From Mesorhizobium sp. (GTDB taxonomy: Bacteria > Pseudomonadota > Alphaproteobacteria > Rhizobiales > Rhizobiaceae), in contig SAQE01000007.1 in the NCBI GenBank assembly GCA_004020545.1, forward strand, positions 62,001-126,000: a DNA stretch of 64,000 nucleotides, read 5' to 3'. Under the pieces are notes generated by a model that saw only the letters and a program-made list of their open reading frames with translations, was not told the DNA's origin and did not search any database. Position numbers and translations under genes: made by a program. Position 1 is the first letter of the stretch. The number at the start of each line of letters is the position of its first letter. Below, piece by piece: positions 1 through 7,588 of this stretch.

Positions 1-155
1 TCAGTGGTCAGGGGGACGATCTCGAGAATATCGAGGCGCAGGCACAATTCCTCAATGGGCACCGGAATCGCCAGCTGCGGCTCGTGCTTCAGGATTTCCA
101 GGACGAGGCGTTCGGGGCTGGCTGCATCGGCCAGATCGATGCGGCTGATGTTCAT
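1..155 (-). CDS. ImmA/IrrE-type metallopeptidase, N-terminal part (runs off window)
   Basis: Reading leftward from an ATG at 155, about 51 codons are open to the window edge. The start MNISRIDLAD and the later stretch IPVPIEELC resemble the N-terminus of ImmA/IrrE (DUF955) proteases, which usually begin with a short helix followed by a VP-x-EEL element. The HExxH zinc motif would lie outside the window, so the catalytic part is not seen. The ATG overlaps the TGA stop of the XRE regulator by one base (TGATG), so the two are translationally coupled. In phages and ICEs such pairs form a repressor plus the protease that destroys it; that role is inferred from the pairing. Confidence 0.65.
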   Translation of the reverse strand, partial: MNISRIDLADAASPERLVLEILKHEPQLAIPVPIEELCLRLDILEIVPLTT

Positions 156-481
156 CACTTAGTGCGGCTGGCCTTGAGACGCTCGGCCAGCAAGGCGATG
201 GTTTCCCGGTCGGCCGGCGAAAGCTCACTGAGATTGCGGTAGAGCGCCACGAGTGCGGGTTCCTCCTGACCCGCGGCCGGATTTTCGCCAACCAGATCCG
301 CGACGCCGATCTTGTAATAGTCAGCAAGGCCTTTGAGCAGGACAAGGGATGGGTTCTTGCTGGCGCCGCGTTCAAGGTCCCAGATATGCGCCTTGGAGGC
401 CCCGACTGCGTCGGCGACCTCCTGCAGCGATTTCCCGCTGCGCACACGCAGCTGCTTCAGCTTGACGGCCAGTTCTACCAT
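155..481 (-). CDS. XRE-family helix-turn-helix transcriptional regulator
   Basis: A 108-residue protein with a classic N-terminal HTH_3 domain at about residues 5-62: SLQEVADAVGASKAHIWDLE is the helix-turn-helix, followed by the NPSLVLLKGLADYYKI helix typical of Cro/CI-like repressors. The C-terminal 40 residues are acidic and helical. It is coupled to the ImmA/IrrE-like gene and divergent from the DUF2188/ubiquitin-like operon, with about 150 bp between them, so it could repress that operon. Family assignment is secure; the target is inference. Confidence 0.9.
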   Translation of the reverse strand: MVELAVKLKQLRVRSGKSLQEVADAVGASKAHIWDLERGASKNPSLVLLKGLADYYKIGVADLVGENPAAGQEEPALVALYRNLSELSPADRETIALLAERLKASRTK

Positions 482-635
482 TCAGTCCTTCTCCGGAATC
501 ATTTTTGGCGCGCACGCTTTCGCGGCACGCCGTCTGATCAGGCACTACAACATCATACCATGGGCATTGACGCAACCCGCGCCGTAAGATATAGTTGTAC
601 GCACTTGTAGCAAACGAACCTTAACAGAGATTTTT

Positions 636-856
636 ATGGGCAAAAATCGGCATGTCGTACCTCGCGACGGTCAGTGGGCGGTGCTCGGCGCCGGCAACAC
701 TGCGCCACTTCCCTTCATCCGACCCAGGCCGATGCGATTGCCTCGGCAAGGGATATCGCCATCAACCAGCAAAGCGAGGTGGTGATCCATAGCCCGAACG
801 GACAAATCCGTGACTCGAACTCTTACGGCAACGATCCCTTCCCGCCGCGCGGTTAG
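636..856 (+). pseudogene. DUF2188-family small protein, broken by a one-base frameshift
   Basis: The first part reads MGKNRHVVPRDGQWAVLGAGNT in the frame of the ATG at 636. The family continuation, TSLHPTQADAIASARDIA and the hallmark ending IRDSNSYGNDPFPPRG, lies in a different frame and stops at 856. Joining the halves needs one extra base around 700-710, within actgcgccacttcc. Together they give the usual 70-75 residue DUF2188 protein, which begins with a HVVP motif and ends in DS-x-YGNDP. DUF2188 proteins are of unknown function and common in mobile islands. The gene ends 26 bp before the ubiquitin-like gene and is oriented with it. Confidence 0.7.
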
Positions 857-882
857 CGGCTTCAACAAAAGGATACTCCAAA

Positions 883-1155
883 ATGCAGACCCAGGAGAAC
901 GAAAAGGACAAGGACAAGACCGTCACCATTATCGTTGACGGCAGCCCCTACGAGGTCCCGAAGAAGGACACTATCAGCTACGCCGAAGTGGTGACGCTGG
1001 CCTACCCCGATTATCCGCAGCACCCCGAGATCACCTACTCGGTGACCTACACGCGCGGCGATGGCCACAAGCCGGAAGGCATCCTGGCTCCGGGTGGCAG
1101 CGTGAAGGTCAAGGAAGGGATGGTCTTCAGTGTTAATCGAACTGGCCAGTCATAA
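883..1155 (+). CDS. Ubiquitin-like beta-grasp protein (multiubiquitin-domain family)
   Basis: A 90-residue protein with a charged N-terminal tail (residues 1-12) and then a single beta-grasp-like unit: TVTIIVDGSPYEVPKKDTISYAEVVTLAY, a middle stretch ITYSVTYTRGDGHKPEGILAPG, and a terminal VKVKEGMVFSVNRTGQS. This matches the prokaryotic multiubiquitin (multi_ubiq) family, whose members often hold tandem copies; here there is only one. There is no C-terminal diglycine, so conjugation through a classic Gly-Gly tail is not evident. An AAAGGA-type ribosome site lies upstream. The E1-like gene overlaps its 3' end by 26 bp, implying co-translation. It is probably the substrate or modifier of the adjacent E1-like enzyme. 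Confidence 0.8.
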   Translation: MQTQENEKDKDKTVTIIVDGSPYEVPKKDTISYAEVVTLAYPDYPQHPEITYSVTYTRGDGHKPEGILAPGGSVKVKEGMVFSVNRTGQS

Positions 1156-2305
1156 CGATGATATCCGTCGCCTGCTCGAAAAGGGCTATGCTCTGAGGGT
1201 GGACACCTTGCACCTCGTGGTCCGGGACATTCCTTACCTCGACCACGAGGGCGTGCTTCAGACCGGGTCCATTGTCGCCAAACTCGTCCCTGTCGACGAG
1301 CATCACTTCGTTCAGGATGACCACCAGGTCTATTTTGCCGGATCGGCGCCATACGGCCTCGAAGGTCAACCCGTCCCCAACCTTGCCGGCGGTGCAACAA
1401 CCATTCCGTTGTCTCACGACGACGTCGTCGTCCAGAGGTCATTCTCCAACAAGCCGGCGACCGGGTTTGCGAATTTCTTCGCCAAAATCGAACACTATGT
1501 CGCCCTGATTTCCGGACCGGCGATAGAGCGGTTTCCGCAGGCCACCCCCCTCACCTTTCGCGTCGATCCCGACATCGTGCCGGACTCCGTGTTCAAGGTT
1601 CATGACTCCCTGACCAGCCGCGCCGAGATCGCCGATCTCGCCAACGTCTTTGTCGACGACGTCGTCGCCATCATCGGGCTTGGTGGCACGGGCTCCTATG
1701 TTCTGGATTTCATGGTCAAGACCAGGGTCAAGGAGATCCGCGGCTTTGACGGTGACCTGTTTTACCCGCACAACGCGTTCCGGTCGCCTGGAGCCCTGGA
1801 TCCCGAGGACTGGCAGAAGTCGAAAGCCTCGGTCGCCGAAAGGCGCTACGCGAACTTTCGGCACGGACTGTCGATGCGGCAGGTCTACATCGATGCTTCT
1901 TCCACGGCCGAGCTTGAAGGCGTGACGTTTGCTTTCGTTTGCGTGGACAAGGGCTCGGCCCGCGCCGCCATCTTCGAGCTTTTGACGGGGATGGGAATAC
2001 CTTTCATCGACGTCGGCATGGGCCTCAATCGCAAACAGGGTCCCTTGGCTGGCACACTGCGCGCGACCTATTTCAGCGTCGAAAAGGCGGCAGAGGTCCG
2101 AGCCATGAACTTGGCCGAAACCGTGGATGACCCCGACAACGCCTACCGGCAGAACGTTCAGATCGCGGAGCTGAACGCCATCAATGCCGCCCTTGCCGTG
2201 ATGATGTACAAGCAGCGGCGCGGCTTTTACGTCGACGACAGTTCGGCGTACCATTTGCTTATGGACACGACCACTCTCAGGATTATGTCGGAGCGCGACC
2301 CGTGA
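1130..2305 (+). CDS. E1-like ThiF-family adenylyltransferase with N-terminal extension
   Basis: A 391-residue protein. Residues 1-165 form an N-terminal domain (LHLVVRDIPYLD, VYFAG) that accompanies ThiF domains in ubiquitin-like operons. Residues 170-320 are the E1/ThiF Rossmann fold: GLGGTGSY nucleotide loop at 183-190, Asp207 in FDGD, the NAFR arginine-finger region near 215-218, a Lys at 231-233, and FVCVDKGSAR at 269-278. ThiF/E1 enzymes adenylate the C-terminus of a ubiquitin-like protein. Cys271 sits after the Rossmann strand, and whether it carries a thioester is unknown. The GTG start at 1130 lies inside the ubiquitin-like gene, and the stop overlaps the next start (GTGA). Confidence 0.88.
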   Translation: MLIELASHNDDIRRLLEKGYALRVDTLHLVVRDIPYLDHEGVLQTGSIVAKLVPVDEHHFVQDDHQVYFAGSAPYGLEGQPVPNLAGGATTIPLSHDDVVVQRSFSNKPATGFANFFAKIEHYVALISGPAIERFPQATPLTFRVDPDIVPDSVFKVHDSLTSRAEIADLANVFVDDVVAIIGLGGTGSYVLDFMVKTRVKEIRGFDGDLFYPHNAFRSPGALDPEDWQKSKASVAERRYANFRHGLSMRQVYIDASSTAELEGVTFAFVCVDKGSARAAIFELLTGMGIPFIDVGMGLNRKQGPLAGTLRATYFSVEKAAEVRAMNLAETVDDPDNAYRQNVQIAELNAINAALAVMMYKQRRGFYVDDSSAYHLLMDTTTLRIMSERDP

Positions 2306-2709
2306 ACGATCTGACGCTCCAGCATGTCCAGTACGTGCCGAAACAACTCGAGCCGGGCATTCTCTACGTGTCGAAAGAGTTTGCCGTGGCCGCACATCTC
2401 TGTGCATGCGGCTGCGGCAACAAGGTGTCGGTCCCGCTTGGACCCGCCGAGTGGACGCTGACTGAGCGCAGCGGCCGTGCAACACTGCGCCCATCGATCG
2501 GCAACTGGCAGCTGCCTTGCCAGTCCCACTACCTGATCACCGACGGTCGGATCGACTGGGCGCCCCGCTGGGGCGAGGAGCAGATCGCTGCCGGCCGCCG
2601 GGCGGAAGGGAGGCGGCGGGAAGCTTACTTCAAGACACGTGAGCCGAAACGCAGCCTTGTCGGGCGCCTTTGGGACGCTTTGCTCAAACTGCTCGGATGG
2701 CGCGGATGA
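2302..2709 (+). CDS. DUF6527-family protein, probable zinc-binding partner of the E1/Ubl pair
   Basis: A 135-residue protein with a clustered set of metal-type ligands: LCACGCGNK (Cys34, Cys36, Cys38) and later NWQLPCQSHYLI (Cys73, His76). The combination of a CxCGC cluster, a PSIGNW stretch and SHYxI is the DUF6527 signature, and these genes recur beside multiubiquitin and ThiF genes. The function is not established; a treble-clef-like zinc fold is plausible, so it could act as an adaptor in ubiquitin-like transfer. The C-terminus is basic and ends in a hydrophobic tail (LWDALLKLLGW). The GTG start overlaps the E1 stop, and the stop overlaps the ATG of the next gene, so this is a four-gene coupled operon. 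Confidence 0.75.
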   Translation: MNDLTLQHVQYVPKQLEPGILYVSKEFAVAAHLCACGCGNKVSVPLGPAEWTLTERSGRATLRPSIGNWQLPCQSHYLITDGRIDWAPRWGEEQIAAGRRAEGRRREAYFKTREPKRSLVGRLWDALLKLLGWRG

Positions 2710-3398
2710 CGATGACATCGTCCGAAGTTGTGCGGTCAGCTTGGACGGACGGGCTGGTCCCGATGGTTCATTGTCCGGGATGTCACGGGCTCTACAAGGA
2801 CGTGCACCAACCGTGTCCGGTTTGCCAGCGTCAGATGCAGCCGGACGCGTTTCCCGAGCCGAACGGCCGCGACGGCGTCCCACGGTACACTTTGCCGGGG
2901 GCGGCTCCCTACACGATCTTCGTGCTGCTCGACTTGATGCGGAACGAATGGGAGCGGCCGCTAACCGCCACGAATGGGATGGCTGGGCGCGTTTCCCAGT
3001 GCCTGGTCATCGTGATCCTGTTCTGGACCGCCTTTGAGGTATTGATGGAGCGGTTTTTCGAGGCCGCCTTCGCGGACGATCCCGAGAACAAGGAACTTCG
3101 TCGGACGCCCAACATCGGGCAAAGGCTGGACCGGGTCTATCGCGATCGCTGGGGCAGAACCTTCTGGGACGATCTGACCGACATCGGCTACCCCGAGGTG
3201 GCGCGGCACCTCCAGACCGTCCAGCATCGGCGCAACGCGTTCATCCACGGCGACGCCGAAGCGATCGACGAGGCCTTGGTAACCTCGGCGGTCGCAAACT
3301 TGCTGGACGTACAACTGGCTTGGATCGCGCTGTTCAACAAGCGCTGTACCGGCAAGCAGAACAAGATTCCGGTGTGGGCGTTCAAACCGAAGCCGTGA
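2706..3398 (+). CDS. Zinc-ribbon protein with HEPN-type RNase motif
   Basis: A 230-residue protein (ATG at 2706, ATGA overlap with the previous stop). Residues 20-42 hold a zinc ribbon, HCPGCHGLYKDVHQPCPVC (two CxxC pairs). The remaining 150 residues are all-helical. They contain the hydrophobic helix VIVILFWTAFEVLMERFF and then HRRNAFIHGDAEA, where Arg176-Asn177-x3-His181 fits the RN-xxx-H motif of HEPN ribonucleases (RX4-6H). HEPN domains are frequent toxic effectors in defence and toxin-antitoxin loci. Placement as the last gene of the ubiquitin-like operon suggests it is the effector, or that its activity is controlled by modification. The HEPN call rests on one motif and helical context. 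Confidence 0.65.
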   Translation: MTMTSSEVVRSAWTDGLVPMVHCPGCHGLYKDVHQPCPVCQRQMQPDAFPEPNGRDGVPRYTLPGAAPYTIFVLLDLMRNEWERPLTATNGMAGRVSQCLVIVILFWTAFEVLMERFFEAAFADDPENKELRRTPNIGQRLDRVYRDRWGRTFWDDLTDIGYPEVARHLQTVQHRRNAFIHGDAEAIDEALVTSAVANLLDVQLAWIALFNKRCTGKQNKIPVWAFKPKP

Positions 3399-3436
3399 TC
3401 CGTTGCCTTGAACATTTGCCCGCGAGCGTCAAATTT

Positions 3437-4075
3437 TCAAGCGTTTCCCGGTTTGCCGAGATGTTCCAGAACGGCTTTGCGGACCGCGCCGGAGAACAGT
3501 GCGCGGCGCTCGGCATTTGCGACGAGCGCGTCCCGTAGCGTTTTTGGCACCTCAAGTTGCACGCCTGCCCGGCCGATTCCGCGGTTGCAGATGTTGTTTT
3601 TGTGCTCGCCAGGCAGGCGATGGCCGGAGATGATGGCCTTGAACCCTGAGGCCTCTAGAGCCAACGCGATAGCGTCGCGCAACTCCTTGCCCCGGCCGCC
3701 GAGCCAGATCGTCTCCGGGTCGTCGCCGTCCGCGCGTCCGTGCATGCCGATCGCGATCTGGACCTTGCTGACTAAGCCGACGCATTGATTTTCGTCGAAA
3801 TATTCGGACGGTATATGCAGCTCGCGATGCGGTCGTTTCGGCTTGAGCCCTTCAAACAGGTATAGCGAGAAATCATCTCCAGCGACGGCAGTGGCCAATT
3901 GGGACGTGCCATGCTCAATCCAGCCGCCATGCGGCGCGACAATTGCTACGGTCGAAGCTCGATCCAGAACCAGGAAATCGTAGTCAACGCCCTGCAGCTT
4001 CTCGGCTGCCAAGTCAGCGAAAGCCATGTACTCGCCGTCTTTGGTCTTCGGCACAATGCCTGGAGATCGATTCAT
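3437..4075 (-). CDS. Poly-gamma-glutamate hydrolase family protein
   Basis: A 212-residue protein with VAIVAPHGGWIEHGTSQLA near residues 48-66 and ELHIPSEYFDE near 85-95. This is the HGG-x-IE-x-GTS and HI-x-S-x-xFDE pattern of the PF05908 family, whose phage members (PghP) hydrolyse poly-gamma-glutamate with a zinc-dependent fold. The C-terminal SGHRLPGEHKNNICNRG and GVQLEVPKTLRD segments are also typical. It has no signal peptide. It is convergent with the ubiquitin-like operon, with 38 bp between stops. The family name says little about the role here; a phage-derived origin is likely. Confidence 0.8.
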   Translation of the reverse strand: MNRSPGIVPKTKDGEYMAFADLAAEKLQGVDYDFLVLDRASTVAIVAPHGGWIEHGTSQLATAVAGDDFSLYLFEGLKPKRPHRELHIPSEYFDENQCVGLVSKVQIAIGMHGRADGDDPETIWLGGRGKELRDAIALALEASGFKAIISGHRLPGEHKNNICNRGIGRAGVQLEVPKTLRDALVANAERRALFSGAVRKAVLEHLGKPGNA

Positions 4076-4267
4076 CGCTAGCTCCCTGTCTATCTATTAT
4101 ATTCTCCGGAGCGCAACGAAGACGGCCAATCGCCGGTTCAGTTCCGGTCAAGCCACCTCTCCGGGGGATAACTGGCAAGTTCACTCTTTGTTCTATCCGG
4201 CCGCCCTGCAATCCTGTATACTTTGAGGCGTTCTTTTGCACCATGTTCCCTTGCGAGGATCTGCCTG

Positions 4268-5563
4268 ATGACTGTCCAGCCCAGGACTCTCAATGAGCCG
4301 ACAATCAGCTGCCCGAGCTGCAAGACCGACATCAAGCTCAACGAGTCGCTCGCGGCGCCGCTGATTGCGGCCACGCGGGAGGAATATGAACGGCGACTGG
4401 CGCAGAGCAACGCCGCCATGACGGCCAGGGAGGAGGAGCTTCAACGCAAGCAGGCGGCTATCGACACCGCCCGGGATGACATCGACAGCCAAGTCGCCGA
4501 AAAACTCAAGCTCGAGCGTGCCGCCATCGCCACCGAAGAGGCCCGCAAGGCAAAACTTCTGGTCTCTACCGACCTTGAGGACAAAGACAGGAGGTTGGGC
4601 GAGATGGAGTCGACGCTGAGGGCGCGGGACGAAAAGCTCGCCGTAGCGCAATTGCAGCAGGCCGAATTTATGAAGCAGCAGCGGGCGCTCGACGATGAAA
4701 AGCGCGAAATGGCGCTGACCATCGAAAAGAGGATCCAGGAAGGGTTGGACGCCGTCCGCGTTAAGGCTAGGACCGAAGCCGAAGACGGCCTCAAGATGAA
4801 GGTGGCCGAGAAAGAGGAACAGATCGCCGGCATGCAGCGCCAGATCGAGGAGCTGAAGCGCCGCGCCGAGCAAGGATCTCAGCAGCTTCAGGGCGAGGTC
4901 CTTGAGCTCGAGTTGGAGTCGCTGATCGCCAGCCGTTTCCCAATGGACATCATCGAACCCGTCGCCAAAGGTGAGTTCGGAGGTGACGTGCTGCAGCGCG
5001 TGGTGGGACCGGCCGGCCAGCCCTGCGGCGCGATCCTGTGGGAATCAAAACGCACCAGGAACTGGAGCCAGGGCTGGCTGGGCAAGTTGCGGACAGACCA
5101 GCGCGCCGTCAAGGCTGACATCGCGTTGATGATCTCCGAGACGCTGCCTGCGGGGGTCGAAACGTTCGATCTTGTGAATGGCGTCTACATCGCCCATCCC
5201 AAATGCGCGATTCCGATCGCGATCATGCTCCGGCAGTCCCTCATCGAGCTCGCCAACTCCCGCCTCGCCCAGGACGGCCAGGCCACCAAGATGGAGCAGG
5301 TCTACGGCTATCTGACTGGCCCCAGGTTTCGCCACCGGGTCGAGGCGATCGTCGAGAAATTCTCCGATATGCAGGATGACCTTGCCAGGGAAAGGAAAGC
5401 CACAATCCGCCTGTGGGCCAAGCGGGAGGCTCAGATCCAGGGTGTTATCGAGTCGACCGTCGGAATGTACGGTGATCTGCAGGGCATCGCCGGCAAGGTG
5501 ATGCAGGAGATCGCGGGCTTGGAGGTCTTGGCCATAGAAGCATCCGCATCCATCCCCGATTGA
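4268..5563 (+). CDS. DUF2130 domain protein with long coiled coil
   Basis: A 431-residue protein starting at MTVQPRTLNEPT. The N-terminus has a CPSCKTDI pair that could bind zinc. Residues about 35-215 are a long charged coiled coil (RREEYERRL..., EEQIAGMQRQIEELKRR). The C-terminal half is the DUF2130 domain, including FPMDIIEPVAKGEFGGDVLQ, ILWESKRTRNWSQGWLGKL and DLVNGVYIAHP. The IxWExKR core resembles restriction-like folds, but no activity is established. An upstream in-frame ATG at 4223 exists, but the homologous region begins at 4268. Followed by the DUF3800 gene after 190 bp. Confidence 0.85.
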   Translation: MTVQPRTLNEPTISCPSCKTDIKLNESLAAPLIAATREEYERRLAQSNAAMTAREEELQRKQAAIDTARDDIDSQVAEKLKLERAAIATEEARKAKLLVSTDLEDKDRRLGEMESTLRARDEKLAVAQLQQAEFMKQQRALDDEKREMALTIEKRIQEGLDAVRVKARTEAEDGLKMKVAEKEEQIAGMQRQIEELKRRAEQGSQQLQGEVLELELESLIASRFPMDIIEPVAKGEFGGDVLQRVVGPAGQPCGAILWESKRTRNWSQGWLGKLRTDQRAVKADIALMISETLPAGVETFDLVNGVYIAHPKCAIPIAIMLRQSLIELANSRLAQDGQATKMEQVYGYLTGPRFRHRVEAIVEKFSDMQDDLARERKATIRLWAKREAQIQGVIESTVGMYGDLQGIAGKVMQEIAGLEVLAIEASASIPD

Positions 5564-5573
5564 GAAAGGCTAA

Positions 5574-5753
5574 TCTAAACCGGATATCGGGTTTGAGAAC
5601 GAGGGCGAGCTGGTCTTTGTTACGGATGATCCGTCAAAGGCGGAACGCAACGCAAGAAGCCGCCGCGCTGAACCCACTCGCCCGGCCGGGTCATCAGATT
5701 GCTATGCAGCCTCCGGTTTTGAGCCAAGCTGTGCGGACAATGAAAGCCTGCCC
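5574..5753 (+). other. Start-less open extension upstream of the DUF3800 gene
   Basis: From the TAA at 5571-5573 the frame of the DUF3800 gene is open for 60 codons before its GTG at 5754, with a coding-like composition (GFENEGELVFVTDDPSKAER). It contains no ATG, GTG or TTG before 5754. Either the gene originally started further upstream and lost its start, or this is the remnant of a small fused neighbour, or a rare ATC/CTG codon initiates. I cannot decide between these from sequence. Confidence 0.35.
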
Positions 5754-6581
5754 GTGACAGATCGCGAAATCCACCTCTACCTCGACGACAGCGGCAGCCG
5801 CGAGCCAGACCGAGAGCCCAAAGAGAAGCGCCGGGACGAAATGGATTATTTCGCCCTCGGCGGCATCCTCATCAACGAGGAAGACGTCGATGAGCTCTAT
5901 GCCCGCCACAGGGCCTTCTGCCAGAAACACGGCATCACCTATCCGCTTCACTCCTGGGCGATCCGGGGCGGTCGTGGTGACTTCGGCTGGCTGAAGAAGC
6001 CGGAGGCCGCCTATGAGTTCCTGGGAGATCTGCAGGGGATGCTGCTTGCGCTGCCCGTGATCGGCATCGCCACGGTGATCGACCGACCCGGCTACGTCGC
6101 CCGCTACCGGGACCGGTATCAGGACCGCCTGTGGTTTATGTGCAAAACGGCCTACTGCATCCTGATCGAGCGCGCCGCCAAATATGCCCGCAGCCAGGAC
6201 CGCAAGCTGCGCGTGTTCTTCGAGAGGGCCGGCAAAGCCGAGGACCGCGACCTGATAGCCTACACGCGGATCCTGAAGACGCAGGGGATGCCGTTCGACG
6301 GTGCCAACTCCGCCAGCTACGGGTCGTTAACCGCCGAGGAGTTCAGGGACATCGTGCGCGGGGAGCCGCGCGGCAGAACCAAAGCCACACCGATGTTGCA
6401 GATCGCCGATCTCTACCTCTATCCGATGGCCAAGGGCGGCTATGACCCGTCCTACCGGCCCTACAGGGCCCTGATGGACCACAAGCGTCTCATCGACGCG
6501 CACCTGCCGCCCGAGGACCTGGCATCCTGCGGCATCAAATACAGCTGCTTTGAACGGATAAAAAACAAAGACCCGGACTAG
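5754..6581 (+). CDS. DUF3800 domain-containing protein
   Basis: A 275-residue protein beginning IHLYLDDSGSRE, followed by YFALGGILI and ending with ATPMLQIADLYLYPMAKGGYD. An N-terminal YLDDSG acidic pair and a C-terminal LQIADL Asp are the conserved features of DUF3800, an RNase H-like family of unknown function that is common on mobile elements and near defence genes. The GTG start is the only canonical start in the frame, although the frame stays open 60 codons upstream. A hairpin with a T-rich tail overlaps the stop codon. Confidence 0.85.
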   Translation: MTDREIHLYLDDSGSREPDREPKEKRRDEMDYFALGGILINEEDVDELYARHRAFCQKHGITYPLHSWAIRGGRGDFGWLKKPEAAYEFLGDLQGMLLALPVIGIATVIDRPGYVARYRDRYQDRLWFMCKTAYCILIERAAKYARSQDRKLRVFFERAGKAEDRDLIAYTRILKTQGMPFDGANSASYGSLTAEEFRDIVRGEPRGRTKATPMLQIADLYLYPMAKGGYDPSYRPYRALMDHKRLIDAHLPPEDLASCGIKYSCFERIKNKDPD

Positions 6582-6597
6582 CCGGGCCTTCGTTTTG
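6567..6597 (+). terminator. Putative intrinsic terminator after DUF3800 gene
   Basis: CCCGG at 6572-6576 pairs with CCGGG at 6582-6586 across a 5-base loop. The flanking AAG/CTT extend the stem imperfectly, and a TCGTTTT run follows. It overlaps the DUF3800 stop. Confidence 0.55.
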
Positions 6598-6849
6598 AAA
6601 AGTTCGGCTGGCGCCTGGCGCCAACCCCGGAGCGATGCTCACGTCCAAAGTATGGGTATTGACGCTCTCTTTGTCAACACCCCGGGTGAACCTTTGGGTG
6701 CAGCGCGGTTCCCCGGCCCCTGAATCCAGGGACACAGGCCGGACGAAGCTTGAAACACCCTCCCCCTGAATGCAGAACCGTCCCCAATGCCCTTGCGTCA
6801 TCACGGGAAACCACCATATCTGGATGCAGTTCACCACAGGGAGCCTCAA

Positions 6850-7332
6850 ATGGCCCAGCCAGAAACCGCCAAAGCAGACGTCGACAAGCTACGCACCAAC
6901 GAGAAGAAGTGGACCAAGGCACTCATGGCCACGGGCTGGAGCGCTTTCCCCAACATCATCATCGAGAAGCAGCAGGCTCTCGGCCTCGATGCGCTCGACA
7001 TGAACATCATCATCCACCTGGTCCAGTACTGGTGGCTGCCCGACAACCTGCCCCACCCCTCGGTCGAGACGATCGCCAAGGCAATCGGGGTGACGCCCCG
7101 CACCATTCAGAAACGCATTGCCGCCCTCGAGGCCCTTAAACTTCTTGGCCGGGAGGAACGGCGCAACACGACCAATGGCAGCATGACGAACCGCTATCAT
7201 TTCGATGGCCTGATCGAGGCCGCCAGGCCGTTTGCCTTGGAAAAGGCCGCCGAGATCAAGAAGGCGGCCGAGGAGAGATCGAACCGGTTGAAGCGCAAGA
7301 AGCCGCAGCTGGTCGTGGACAACGATGCATAG
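6850..7332 (+). CDS. Winged helix-turn-helix DNA-binding protein
   Basis: A 160-residue protein. The central region (about residues 50-110) reads HPSVETIAKAIGVTPRTIQKRIAALEALKLLGREER, a clear winged helix of the type found in phage replication and plasmid regulators. It is followed by a GSMTNRYHFDGLI wing and a lysine-rich helical tail (AAEIKKAAEERSNRLKRKK). The start at MAQPETAK (6850) is chosen over an upstream in-frame ATG because the upstream residues look non-coding. It precedes the tRNA-like gene by 6 bp, and a role as regulator or accessory replication factor of a mobile element is inference. Confidence 0.75.
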   Translation: MAQPETAKADVDKLRTNEKKWTKALMATGWSAFPNIIIEKQQALGLDALDMNIIIHLVQYWWLPDNLPHPSVETIAKAIGVTPRTIQKRIAALEALKLLGREERRNTTNGSMTNRYHFDGLIEAARPFALEKAAEIKKAAEERSNRLKRKKPQLVVDNDA

Positions 7333-7338
7333 GCAGAT

Positions 7339-7445
7339 CGTGGCGTAGCTCAGAGGATAGAGCGCCTCGCTTTCGACCTGGGTGGTGCGTGACACCGCTA
7401 TCTAGGGGCGAGGAGGTCGCAGGTTCAAGTCCTGCCGTCACGCCA
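7339..7445 (+). tRNA. tRNA-like gene with 39-nt anticodon loop (isotype unresolved, possibly pseudo)
   Basis: All the arms of a class I tRNA are present except a normal anticodon loop. The acceptor is CGTGGCG (7339-7345) against CGTCACG (7436-7442) with one G-T pair; the D arm is GCTC-AGAGGATA-GAGC; the variable region is AGGTC; the T arm is GCAGG-TTCAAGT-CCTGC; CCA follows at 7443-7445. The anticodon stem CCTCG/CGAGG closes a 39-nt loop instead of 7 nt. That loop begins CTTTCGA and contains its own GGTG...CACC hairpin. The extra 32 nt is far too short for a group I intron. It may be a decayed tRNA, a scar of integration in the anticodon loop, or an unusual processed RNA. Confidence 0.6.
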
Positions 7446-7588
7446 TTGTCCTCGATATGGATCCCTCGGCTCCGGAACTCGAAAGATTTCCGGTACCGGA
7501 CCCATAATCTACCGTGGTTTTTCAATGGCCTCCCTTTGATATTTGTTCTGCGTATGTTCATATCAAGGGACCAACACGAGGACTCAAT

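Noticed and set aside
7339-7445. Group I intron in the tRNA-like gene
   Set aside because: The extra sequence is only about 32 nt, far below any self-splicing intron, and has no intron core elements.
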